Translations under genes and position numbers: made by a program
In this document: piece by piece, positions 1-6,609 of the stretch
Position numbering within the stretch: the first letter of the stretch is position 1
Layout: every line of letters starts with the position of its first letter
Assembly: GCA_015259125.1 (NCBI GenBank)
Contig: JABZGR010000046.1
Coordinates: 1-10,613 of the forward strand
Direction of reading: 5' to 3'
DNA from: Alloprevotella tannerae
GTDB taxonomy: Bacteria > Bacteroidota > Bacteroidia > Bacteroidales > Bacteroidaceae
Length of the DNA stretch: 10,613 nt
The notes under the pieces: generated by a model
What the model saw: the letters and a program-made list of their open reading frames with translations, nothing else
What the model was told of the DNA's origin: nothing
The model's database searches: none

Positions 1-74
1 CCTCTCCAAAAGAACGGCGTATCGATCAAAAAACTTTTATCGGACAGCAATAAAATATATAAAAGGTACTGAGA

Positions 75-1262
75 TTATTTTTCCAAACTTTCTACTGCCG
101 TTTTCAACTGCTCTAAGCACTGAAGGATATATGCGCGCGGCGAACCCACATTCATGCGCATAAATCCTTCACCTCCCGGGCCAAACATCTCACCATCGTT
201 GAGCGCCAATCGGGCCTTGTCGACAAAAAGTTGCTGCAACTGATCGTGGTCTAAGCACAACGCGCGACAATCGAGCCAGATGAGGAAGCTCGCTTCAGGG
301 CGAATCGGGCGAATCTGCGGCATATAGCGCTCACAGAAAGCTTCGACGGCCAAGATATTCTCTTCTACGTAAGCCAACATTTGCCGGCGCCAAGTTTCGC
401 CTTGCTCATAGGCTGCCATTGTAGCGATAGGCGAGAAAATATTTCCTTCAGAGAGCGTGTTACCATCAAGCCAGCCGAAGAATTTCTTACGCAACTGCTC
501 GTTGGGAACGATGGCGTAAGAGCTAACCAAGCCGGCGATATTAAATGTCTTACTTGGCGCGCCGAAAGTGATACTAATCTCCGCCGCTTCCTGAGAAACG
601 TGCGCAAAAGGAATGTGTTTGTGGCCGAAAATGGCCATATCGCAGTGTATTTCGTCAGAAATGACCACCATATGATGGGAATAACAGAAATCGGCTAAGC
701 GTTTGAGCGTCGCGTGATCCCAACAGCGTCCGCCGGGATTATGAGGGTTGCATAAAATAAAGACCTTGCATTGCTCGTCATAGCACTCTTCGAGTTGCTC
801 AAAGTTCATTTCGTAGCGTCCATCCGGATTCATGCGCAGCGGATTGTTGACAACCTTCAATTGGTTTCCCTCCGGCACGAGATGGAAAGGATGATAGACG
901 GGCGATTGTATGATCACCTTATCGCCGGGCTTGGTAAAGACGTTGAGCACATAGCCAATGCCTTTTACAATACCTGAAATAAAGCGATACCAATCGGGCT
1001 GCGTCTGCCAACTATGGTGATCTGCTATCCATTTAGCAATAGTTTCCCAATAGCCTTTTGGGAACGAGGTGTAGCCTAAAATAGGATGTTCTAAGCGTTT
1101 TTTCAGGGCGTCTAAAATAAAATCGGGAGATGCGAAGTCCATATCCGCAACCCACATAGGCGAAAGGTCATCACGATGCCAGATAAGCGGCATAAACTCG
1201 TGCTTCATATCGTTGGAACCTTTGCGTTCTATGATTTGGTCAAAATCATATCGTTTATCCAT
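75..1262 (-). CDS. MalY/PatB-family PLP-dependent C-S lyase / aminotransferase
   Basis: A 395-residue fold-type I PLP enzyme of the MalY/PatB group. Family members act as cystathionine beta-lyases (cystathionine to homocysteine, pyruvate and ammonia) or as cysteine-S-conjugate lyases or aminotransferases in the cytoplasm. The N-terminus is typical (YDFDQIIERKGSNDMK, then PMWVADMDF around residues 35-43). Visible PLP-site motifs are Y123 in PVYHPF, NPHNPGG at 172-178, SDEIH at 202-206 and the Schiff-base lysine K238 in GAPSKTFN. The substrate-carboxylate arginine is probably R369 in FMRMNVGSPR. Length is normal and the protein looks intact. No Shine-Dalgarno sequence precedes the ATG, as usual in Bacteroidetes. 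It lies 273 bp downstream of the five-gene cluster, so it is probably a separate unit. Family assignment is firm. Whether it chiefly serves methionine synthesis or cysteine/H2S breakdown cannot be told from sequence. Confidence 0.93.
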   Translation of the reverse strand: MDKRYDFDQIIERKGSNDMKHEFMPLIWHRDDLSPMWVADMDFASPDFILDALKKRLEHPILGYTSFPKGYWETIAKWIADHHSWQTQPDWYRFISGIVKGIGYVLNVFTKPGDKVIIQSPVYHPFHLVPEGNQLKVVNNPLRMNPDGRYEMNFEQLEECYDEQCKVFILCNPHNPGGRCWDHATLKRLADFCYSHHMVVISDEIHCDMAIFGHKHIPFAHVSQEAAEISITFGAPSKTFNIAGLVSSYAIVPNEQLRKKFFGWLDGNTLSEGNIFSPIATMAAYEQGETWRRQMLAYVEENILAVEAFCERYMPQIRPIRPEASFLIWLDCRALCLDHDQLQQLFVDKARLALNDGEMFGPGGEGFMRMNVGSPRAYILQCLEQLKTAVESLEK

Positions 1263-1394
1263 TGGTCAAAGATTTGTTATGTGTGTTTTTATTTCAGTGG
1301 TAGGGTTAACCGGCTTTGATTTTCCGGAATATTCGCTGCTTACGGGCCGGTATACTTCTGCACTTATAACCCATTACAGTAACATGCTTTTGGG

Positions 1395-1402
1395 CAAAAA
1401 TA
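1395..1402 (-). promoter_or_regulatory. Possible -7 element of malY-like gene
   Basis: On the minus strand this reads TATTTTTG, a match to the Bacteroidetes TAnnTTTG -7 element, about 130 bases upstream of the aminotransferase start. No TTG is seen at the expected -33 distance, so the call is weak. The implied leader would be long, roughly 120-130 nt. Confidence 0.3.
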
Positions 1403-1512
1403 GGAAGAATTATTGGTAATAAGGTGCGAATCCATAGGAATTTGGTCTTCATGGCTCATAAAGAAGAGCATAGCGGGAAAGAGACCGACTGAAATTGTCG
1501 GGAAATAGTCTT

Positions 1513-1559
1513 CTAAAAAACAAAATAAAAGCTTACTATAAAGTCTTTGGCACTTTATA
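1513..1559 (-). terminator. Hairpin terminator at the end of the five-gene cluster
   Basis: An 8-bp perfect inverted repeat (TATAAAGT at 1537-1544 and ACTTTATA at 1552-1559, 7-base loop) overlaps the last codons and stop of the flavodoxin/ferredoxin gene. On the minus strand it is followed by a T-rich tract (1513-1530). The stem is AT-rich and therefore weak, but position and tail fit an intrinsic terminator. Confidence 0.5.
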
Positions 1560-2282
1560 CTGTCCTTTGCCGTAGGTCTTTTTCCCGTAATGGATGCAAT
1601 GCTTCGGGCAATGGTGATAACAGGCCAAACAACCCGTACAGCGGCCGCCCCACTCTGGACGGGAGGATGTGAAAGCAATATTTTGCACCGGACAGACGCG
1701 TTCGCAGGTACGACAAGTGATGCAGTCGGATGTAGCGGAAAAGGGCTTATCACTCAATAAAAAGCGATTGAAAAATGGCCTTAAGAGATAGGTCTTCAAG
1801 CGGGGGAAACGCCCGGGTACAACTTGCACGAGTTGGTGGCGAAGGCGAATGTGTTTGGCAATCACTTTAAGCTCTTCGCGCGCCACAGCAAGTTTCTGCT
1901 CGGCCAAAGCCTCACTATCAACGTCGAAACCGGGAAGAGATACGTAGGTATTGGGCATACGCAGCGAAAAAGCTGCTTGCAGGGAGCGCTGATGGTGGAC
2001 GAGCAAACTCTTTCTCAAAGTTTTGTCCGTACAACCTATGTCATCGCCGCAGGTACATACCATATATATGTACGAAACCTGGGCGGAAATTTTCACGTCT
2101 TTAAGCCATTTGGCAAAGATCTCGGGCATTCCCCAAGCGTAAATGGGAAAGACTAAGCCTAAAGTCGCGTCTTCGATAATGGGAGGAGCCGTTGTAATGG
2201 GCGTAATTGCGTCATCAAGCAAGGCGCCCAAGGCCTCGGCGACCAAACGTGTGTTGCCTGTCCCTGAAAAGTAGCAAATCAT
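1536..2282 (-). CDS. EFR1-family ferrodoxin (flavodoxin domain plus two [4Fe-4S] clusters)
   Basis: A 248-residue protein joining an N-terminal flavodoxin-like domain to a C-terminal bacterial 2[4Fe-4S] ferredoxin domain. The first residues, MICYFSGTGNTR, carry the FMN phosphate-binding loop (SGTGNT at 6-11). The first cluster motif is C187-x2-C190-x2-C193-x3-C197-P and the second is C215-x2-C218-x2-C221-x3-C225-P. All eight ligands are present. The start was placed at 2282 because a longer in-frame ORF adds 29 residues before the conserved beta-strand, and because this ATG overlaps the ispE stop as ATGA, indicating translational coupling. This architecture is annotated as EFR1-family ferrodoxin in many anaerobes. 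Its partners are mostly unknown, and it probably carries electrons in the cytoplasm. A role with IspG/IspH is only inference from context. Confidence 0.88.
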   Translation of the reverse strand: MICYFSGTGNTRLVAEALGALLDDAITPITTAPPIIEDATLGLVFPIYAWGMPEIFAKWLKDVKISAQVSYIYMVCTCGDDIGCTDKTLRKSLLVHHQRSLQAAFSLRMPNTYVSLPGFDVDSEALAEQKLAVAREELKVIAKHIRLRHQLVQVVPGRFPRLKTYLLRPFFNRFLLSDKPFSATSDCITCRTCERVCPVQNIAFTSSRPEWGGRCTGCLACYHHCPKHCIHYGKKTYGKGQYKVPKTL

Positions 2283-3106
2283 TGACGAATCAAGGATTGG
2301 TAAACGAAGCAATCCGAAAATACTTTGCGCACGGCTTCTTGTTTGCGCCTGAATAATCCGAATACGCAACTCCCACTGCCGGACATGGCGGCGTAAACTG
2401 CGCCCATATCGTAGAGCGTCTCTTTTATGGCTGCTATTATTGGAAACTGGGGGAAGACGGTCGCTTCAAAGTCGTTTTTTATCAGATCCTTCCATTCTTC
2501 TACCGGGCGCTGCACGGAATCCGGCAAGAATTTGTCAGCCGGACGTGGGCAAATCGCAGCGTAAGCCGCCTTTGTTGAGACTGCTTCGGCGGGTTTTACC
2601 AAGACTAAAGTCCAACCTTTTAAAGTAAAATCAATAGGCGAGAGTTCGTTACCTATACCTGTGGCGAACGAAGGCTTACCTTGAATGAAGAAAGCGCAGT
2701 CAGCGCCAAACGCAGCTACACGCTCTTCCATTTGTTCGTCGGACAAACCTAACTGAAACTCGGTATTGAGCATTCGCATCATAAAGGCGGCGTCGCTACT
2801 GCCGCCTCCAAGACCGGCACCGGAAGGAATGCGTTTGTTTAAGTAAATATCCAGCGATGGCAAATCAAACTCGGCGCGCAACTGTTCATAAACTCGAATG
2901 ACTAAATTGCTTTCTGCCGGCCCTTCCAAACGATGGCCGACCAGCTGAAACCGATACGGATCGTCACTGTGTTGGAGTTGTTTAAATTCCAGTACGTCTG
3001 TGAGCGGTACCGGATAGAAAATCGTCTCCAAGTTATGATATCCGTCGGCACGCTTACTGACAATGTTCAGTCCGATATTGATTTTGCAAAAAGGATACTC
3101 AATCAT
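2279..3106 (-). CDS. ispE: 4-diphosphocytidyl-2-C-methyl-D-erythritol kinase
   Basis: A GHMP-superfamily kinase of the MEP isoprenoid pathway. It phosphorylates CDP-methylerythritol at the 2-hydroxyl with ATP, and the product is then cyclised by IspF. The 275-residue length is normal. The N-terminal signature CKINIGLNI contains the catalytic lysine K8. The GHMP ATP-binding loop PSGAGLGGGSSDAA lies at 94-107, the catalytic aspartate is D136 in GADCAFF, and the C-terminal glycine-rich GHMP motif MSGSGSCVFG lies at 241-250. An in-frame extension reaches 3253, but it would run into the upstream MFS gene and precedes the conserved start, so ATG 3106 is chosen. It lies 10 bp after the MFS stop, and its TGA overlaps the ATG of the flavodoxin/ferredoxin gene. 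It is clearly co-transcribed with its neighbours. Confidence 0.96.
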   Translation of the reverse strand: MIEYPFCKINIGLNIVSKRADGYHNLETIFYPVPLTDVLEFKQLQHSDDPYRFQLVGHRLEGPAESNLVIRVYEQLRAEFDLPSLDIYLNKRIPSGAGLGGGSSDAAFMMRMLNTEFQLGLSDEQMEERVAAFGADCAFFIQGKPSFATGIGNELSPIDFTLKGWTLVLVKPAEAVSTKAAYAAICPRPADKFLPDSVQRPVEEWKDLIKNDFEATVFPQFPIIAAIKETLYDMGAVYAAMSGSGSCVFGLFRRKQEAVRKVFSDCFVYQSLIRQ

Positions 3107-3116
3107 AATGTCTGCA

Positions 3117-4295
3117 TTATACTTCTTTGAAGCGAAAATCTCGATCTTTGTGCTTATTAAACCAAGGATGCACCAAAACCAAATACACGCAAAGTAAACC
3201 CACGACAACTCCGGCGCCCACATAATACAAAGTATCGGCTGAAAGTCCGTCATAACAAAAAGCTACGACGCTCCAACCGATAGCAAAACCTATGCGCCAG
3301 CCCAGCATAAAGGTGTTCTGCGACGTTCCGCGCTGACAATGCCCGGACAATTTCAGGAAATACATCAGCAAACGTGAGGCCGTAAGGCCGCAACCTGCAC
3401 CAAAGAGCGCGTATGCTGCGTTATGAATCGAAGAAAGTGGCTGCGCGAGCAACAGGAGTGCAGCTAAATACAACAGAAGTCCGGCAAACATTTCTGCACG
3501 ATCGTCCGCCTCGATAAAAACTGTCTTGCGCACGAAAAATGCTGCGAGAAGGCCGGCGCCAATAAATAGCATATCGTTCACCGTAACAGAGATAGGAGTT
3601 TGCAGCACAAGAGCCAGCAACATTCCCTCTATACCTGCGGCCACTAAACACATAAGAAACAAAGGCCAACCACTGGAACGCCAGAAGCGATCACAAGAAA
3701 TCAGCTGCACTTTAACAGGGGCTTTGAGCGGAATCTTTGTACAAAAAACCAATAAGATGGACAAGCACAGCGGTATGAACAACAAGATGCCTGCCCAAGA
3801 GGGCTGCCGGAGCAACTGAGGCAAATAAAGCACGCAAAGCCACCCGATGGGGAGCCCGAAACGCCCAAACCAGCTCAACAAACTATCGCCTAAAGTTCGA
3901 CTAGATGAGAGCAACAGGTCATTAACGATCGTATTATTGAGTGCATTTTGCGCAGATTCGAAGAAGACACCAAAGACTGCAGACAAGATATATATATATA
4001 CGAGCGGCAAGTTCGCCTCTAAGAGGGCCAAAACGCAAACGCCTTGCAAAATACTACTCCACAAAAACACAGCCTTACGTGAAAAGCGCTCAACGATGTA
4101 GGCATTGAAGGGACCGGGAACAATCAATCCGACGGTAAAAGCTAAAATGCAGCCAGTCGTGATCAGAAAATCGCCGCCGAAGTGTAAATAAAGATAAGGG
4201 ATTAAGCCGAAAGCGAAAGTCCAAAAGAGGAGATTCGCCCAGCAAAGTCTCTGAAAGTTTAAGCTCCGCAAAGGATTAGTAGCACTCGTTCTCAT
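3117..4295 (-). CDS. MFS-type multi-pass inner-membrane transporter
   Basis: A 392-residue, very hydrophobic protein with about eleven or twelve predicted membrane segments (for example around 21-40, 44-62, 76-92, 97-113, 147-162, 168-185, 211-232, 242-256, 268-286, 293-312, 330-347 and 357-376). The ERFSRKAVFL stretch at 69-78 resembles the loop 2-3 motif of major facilitator proteins. A GHCQRGTSQNTF segment at 318-329 precedes a late helix. The C-terminus is charged (KHKDRDFRFK) and cytosolic. The substrate is unknown. Sitting directly between panB and ispE, it could move a coenzyme A precursor or be an unrelated efflux pump. The start overlaps the panB 3' end by 20 bp. An AGGAG stretch (minus strand, 4305-4309) lies 9 bases before the ATG, the only Shine-Dalgarno-like site noticed here; it may be chance, because it is inside panB coding sequence. 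Confidence 0.82.
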   Translation of the reverse strand: MRTSATNPLRSLNFQRLCWANLLFWTFAFGLIPYLYLHFGGDFLITTGCILAFTVGLIVPGPFNAYIVERFSRKAVFLWSSILQGVCVLALLEANLPLVYIYILSAVFGVFFESAQNALNNTIVNDLLLSSSRTLGDSLLSWFGRFGLPIGWLCVLYLPQLLRQPSWAGILLFIPLCLSILLVFCTKIPLKAPVKVQLISCDRFWRSSGWPLFLMCLVAAGIEGMLLALVLQTPISVTVNDMLFIGAGLLAAFFVRKTVFIEADDRAEMFAGLLLYLAALLLLAQPLSSIHNAAYALFGAGCGLTASRLLMYFLKLSGHCQRGTSQNTFMLGWRIGFAIGWSVVAFCYDGLSADTLYYVGAGVVVGLLCVYLVLVHPWFNKHKDRDFRFKEV

Positions 4296-5094
4296 TGGGA
4301 AAATCTCCTGTCTTTACATCGTTCACATAGCGCTTAATCGCATCGGTCATCACCGTAGTTAGGTCAGCATAACGGCGGAGAAACTTGGGTGAAACGTCCT
4401 TATTCTTGCCCAGCATATCGTCAATGACGAGCACTTGCCCGTCAGCCGTACCGCCGCCAATCCCGATTATAGGGATATCGACGGCCTCAACAACGCGCTG
4501 CGTCAACATTGCCGGAATCTTTTCCAAGACAATGGCAAAGCAACCCACCTCTGCCAAGGCCAAAGCATCGGCATAGAGTTTATCGCTTTCCTCCTTCTCC
4601 TGCGCCCTTACGGCATACGTTCCAAATTTATTAATACTCTGCGGTATTAGTCCTAAATGGCCCATCACAGGTATACCTGCGTCGAGAATTTTTCTGATTG
4701 TAGGGAGGATTTCTACGCCACCCTCAACTTTTAAGGCGTCGCAGCCACTTTCTTTCATCATCCTAATAGCGTTGCGAACGCCATCGTCGGCACAGACTTG
4801 GTAAGAACCGAACGGCATGTCGCAAACGACCAAAGCTCGCTTCACGCCGCGCACCACGCCGGATGCATGATAAATCATCTGATCCACAGTAATGGGGAGC
4901 GTAGTCACATTGCCGGCCATTACGTTCGAAGCGCTATCGCCCACAAGTATGATATCAATGCCGGCACCATCGACAATGCGCGCCGTCGTATAATCATAAG
5001 ATGTCAGCATCGCGATTTTTCGGCCATCGGCCTTCATCTCTTTCAAACGTTTTGTCGTCACCTTGCGGCGATCATCATTCAAATAAGCAGTCAT
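4276..5094 (-). CDS. panB: 3-methyl-2-oxobutanoate hydroxymethyltransferase
   Basis: Ketopantoate hydroxymethyltransferase, the first committed step of pantothenate (vitamin B5) and coenzyme A synthesis. It transfers the one-carbon group of 5,10-methylenetetrahydrofolate to 2-oxoisovalerate and is cytoplasmic and metal-dependent. The 272-residue length is standard. Landmarks are the MLTSYDYTTA start of the TIM barrel (29-38), metal ligands D53 in VGDS and D92 in CDMPFGSY, E124 in KVEGG, the GHLGLIPQS segment at 145-153, the catalytic glutamate E191 in LEKIP, and GIGGG at 211-215. The protein appears complete. It lies 30 bp after the HAD gene and overlaps the MFS gene by 20 bp. panC, panD and panE are not in the window. 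Confidence 0.97.
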   Translation of the reverse strand: MTAYLNDDRRKVTTKRLKEMKADGRKIAMLTSYDYTTARIVDGAGIDIILVGDSASNVMAGNVTTLPITVDQMIYHASGVVRGVKRALVVCDMPFGSYQVCADDGVRNAIRMMKESGCDALKVEGGVEILPTIRKILDAGIPVMGHLGLIPQSINKFGTYAVRAQEKEESDKLYADALALAEVGCFAIVLEKIPAMLTQRVVEAVDIPIIGIGGGTADGQVLVIDDMLGKNKDVSPKFLRRYADLTTVMTDAIKRYVNDVKTGDFPNENECY

Positions 5095-5124
5095 GATTGA
5101 TTATAAGCTTTAGAAATAAGGCCC

Positions 5125-5775
5125 TCAGTCCAGCAAAGCGCTAAAGAAAGAATAGGTGAATTGATTAAAGTCGGGGATCACCACATCGCAGAGCGGCGCA
5201 ATGCGTTCCGGTGCATTTTCCGTCGACAAGCCGACCACTTTAGCCCCGCTATCGCGACCGGCTTGCAGTCCGCTTAGCGAGTCCTCAAAGACTACACACG
5301 CCTGGGGCGCTAAACCAAAATAGTTGGCCGCAGCTATGTAGCAGTCGGGTGCGGGCTTTGAGCGGCGCGTGTCCTCTGCCGTAAAAATATGTGTGAATAA
5401 AGATTGAAAATCAGGCAATGCGGCATAAAGAGAAGCCATCTTTTCTTCATTTGAACTCGTCACACAGGCCGTAGGTATGCCCTGCTGCTGCAACGCGCGT
5501 ATAAAGGGCACAACGCCCTCTACATAGGGAAACTGCATGTGGGCTTCAAAATGCTTAAGGCGGGCTTTTATCTCTGCTTGAAGCGCCTCATTGCCGGAAA
5601 AATAGCAATTAAAGATGTTGATAAGCGTATTGCCCTTGATCTCTTTCGCAAAATTTGCCCGCGAGGGTAGAAATTCGTGTCCGATAGTCGTCCAAAACAC
5701 CGTATACTGCGGCTCTGTGTTGACAATAACTCCATCGCAATCAAACAGAGCTGCTGTTTTCAGACTTGTAACCAT
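5125..5775 (-). CDS. HAD-superfamily hydrolase, beta-phosphoglucomutase-like (subfamily IA)
   Basis: A 216-residue haloacid dehalogenase-type phosphatase or phosphomutase. Motif I is FDCDGVIVNTE at 11-21, with nucleophile D12 and acid/base D14. Motif II is VTSS at 105-108. Motif III is the lysine K140 in SKPAPDCY. Motif IV is FEDSLSGLQAG at 163-173, with E164 and D165 binding magnesium. The alpha-helical cap lies between motifs I and II. The family includes beta-phosphoglucomutase and sugar-phosphate phosphatases; the substrate is not predictable. The start was placed at 5775 although the frame stays open to 5904, because the promoter at 5800-5830 falls inside that extension and predicts transcription from about 5793, leaving a short leader. 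It is the first gene of the five-gene minus-strand cluster. Confidence 0.9.
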   Translation of the reverse strand: MVTSLKTAALFDCDGVIVNTEPQYTVFWTTIGHEFLPSRANFAKEIKGNTLINIFNCYFSGNEALQAEIKARLKHFEAHMQFPYVEGVVPFIRALQQQGIPTACVTSSNEEKMASLYAALPDFQSLFTHIFTAEDTRRSKPAPDCYIAAANYFGLAPQACVVFEDSLSGLQAGRDSGAKVVGLSTENAPERIAPLCDVVIPDFNQFTYSFFSALLD

Positions 5776-5799
5776 ATTGTATTCGTCTTGAATATGCAG

Positions 5800-5830
5800 C
5801 AAAAGTACGACTAACTTTCTAAGTTGCAAA
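5800..5830 (-). promoter_or_regulatory. Bacteroidetes-type promoter of the HAD-panB-MFS-ispE-EFR1 cluster
   Basis: On the minus strand a TTTG (5827-5830) is followed, after 19 bases, by TACTTTTG (5800-5807), a full match to the TTTG-N19-TAnnTTTG sigma-ABfr consensus. Transcription should begin near 5793, about 18 bases before the HAD start codon. It is one of the two best promoters in the window and probably drives all five downstream genes. Confidence 0.75.
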
Positions 5831-5945
5831 GAATAGTTACGCCTTCTGTTCGCTACCGGCAGCATATAGGCTCGTAAACGCTTATTTTGAGAACTACGAT
5901 GCACATTATTGACAGCTCAGATCTCTGAGATCGTGCTCGTCGTCC

Positions 5946-6004
5946 TTGCTTGCAACCAAGCGAAGCCGAACGCTCGAAGCGGTGATGGCAAAAGCTGCAA
6001 GCAA
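5946..6004. repeat. Long inverted repeat with internal hairpin
   Basis: TTGCTTGCA (5946-5954) and TGCAAGCAA (5996-6004) form a perfect 9-bp inverted repeat separated by 41 bases. The loop contains a smaller dyad CGCT-CGA-AGCG (5971-5981), so a branched hairpin is possible in RNA from either strand. No known RNA family is recognised and function is unknown. The surrounding 5913-6119 is also open in one frame on each strand. Confidence 0.45.
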
Positions 6005-6148
6005 TAGTTCTGTTTCCCGACTGAAAAGCGCCTATATTTTGCCTTTTGGTTCACATCCGGACGCTTTAGAAGCATTTACCTACCGGGAAGTACGCACATT
6101 AGTCAGCACCCGCTACTGAATGAGCATCAAGCGCTTTGGAGTATGCCG

Positions 6149-6236
6149 TTTGCGCTCGTGATAAAAAACCTTTGCGCTCACGAGAACAAACCTTTACGCT
6201 CACGAAGTGAATCCTTTTTTCTCACGATAAAAAACC
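6149..6236. repeat. Four contiguous degenerate 22-bp tandem repeats
   Basis: Four units of exactly 22 bp start at 6149, 6171, 6193 and 6215. Each begins TTT, carries CTCACGA (CTCGTGA in the first) at the same offset, and ends in A-rich sequence plus CC. Units 1 and 4 share the ending ATAAAAAACC. A fifth, strongly decayed unit may follow at 6237-6258. CTCGTGA in unit 1 (6155-6161) is the reverse complement of TCACGAG in unit 2 (6178-6184), so the first two units can pair as a 7-bp stem, helped by GTTTG/CAAAC outside it. There are no spacers, so this is not a CRISPR array. Function is unknown. Confidence 0.85.
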
Positions 6237-6553
6237 TGCGACTTACGTGTTTTATGCGTAGAAAGCCGATGGGGATAAATCTAAATAGCAGACAATCACT
6301 AAGCAAGAGAGGGACTTACGTTTCACTTCCAACGATAAAAGCGTCGCGAATGTGTAGTGAATATACCTTTGGCTTATCAGTAGGCCTCACAGCTAAAAAG
6401 CAGACGAAGCAAAACCGGAAGGCAATCAGCCGGATGGGCGTGCGAATGAAGCGAATAAGGCAATGGCAGCGCAGCAGACAGGCAACTCACCGGTTAACAA
6501 AGGGAGATATAATTTTTTAGTTAGGAAATACTTATGAAAAGTCTTTAAATGCT

Positions 6554-6561
6554 TACATTTG
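6554..6561 (+). promoter_or_regulatory. -7 element of the TPR gene promoter
   Basis: TACATTTG matches the Bacteroidetes TAnnTTTG -7 consensus and lies 48 bases upstream of the TPR start codon, giving a leader of about 40 nt. The -33 region has only a poor TTATG (6532-6536) instead of TTTG, so the promoter may be weak or use an activator. Confidence 0.55.
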
Positions 6562-6609
6562 CACGAAACCCAATCTTTGACTTATATAACTTACTAAATA
6601 GTATTCTTT

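Larger units (their letters stand above)
5831..6553. other. Gene-poor divergent spacer between the HAD and TPR genes
   Basis: No convincing gene is seen. In order it holds a perfect dyad CTCAGA-TC-TCTGAG (5916-5929), a GC-richer structured block (5946-6119), the 22-bp tandem repeats (6149-6236), and then a stretch of about 300 bases with a repeated GACTTACGT word (6240-6248 and 6313-6321) and no other recognised signal. It is flanked by divergent promoters. An ORF of 125 codons runs from 6143 to 6520 but is judged a by-product of the repeats. Low-complexity, basic translations and lack of a start context argue against coding. Confidence 0.6.

Noticed and set aside
1213..1419. Plus-strand ORF over the start of the aminotransferase gene
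   Set aside because: Half of it is antisense to the aminotransferase gene and the remainder shows no domain or promoter.
1824..2156. 110-codon plus-strand ORF
   Set aside because: Entirely antisense to the flavodoxin/ferredoxin gene, whose motifs are unmistakable.
2283..2369. N-terminal extension of the flavodoxin/ferredoxin frame
   Set aside because: The extension lies before the FMN-binding beta-strand, overlaps ispE coding sequence and is unnecessary given the ATGA junction.
3107..3253. N-terminal extension of ispE
   Set aside because: It overlaps the MFS gene and precedes the conserved CKINIGL start.
5776..5904. N-terminal extension of the HAD gene
   Set aside because: The consensus promoter lies within it, so it would not be fully transcribed from that promoter.
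6149..6236. CRISPR array
   Set aside because: Units abut with no spacers, are only 22 bp and diverge from each other; no cas genes are present.
6143..6520. 125-codon plus-strand ORF
   Set aside because: Its first part is the 22-bp repeat read in rotating frames; the rest is basic and low in recognisable structure, with no start context.
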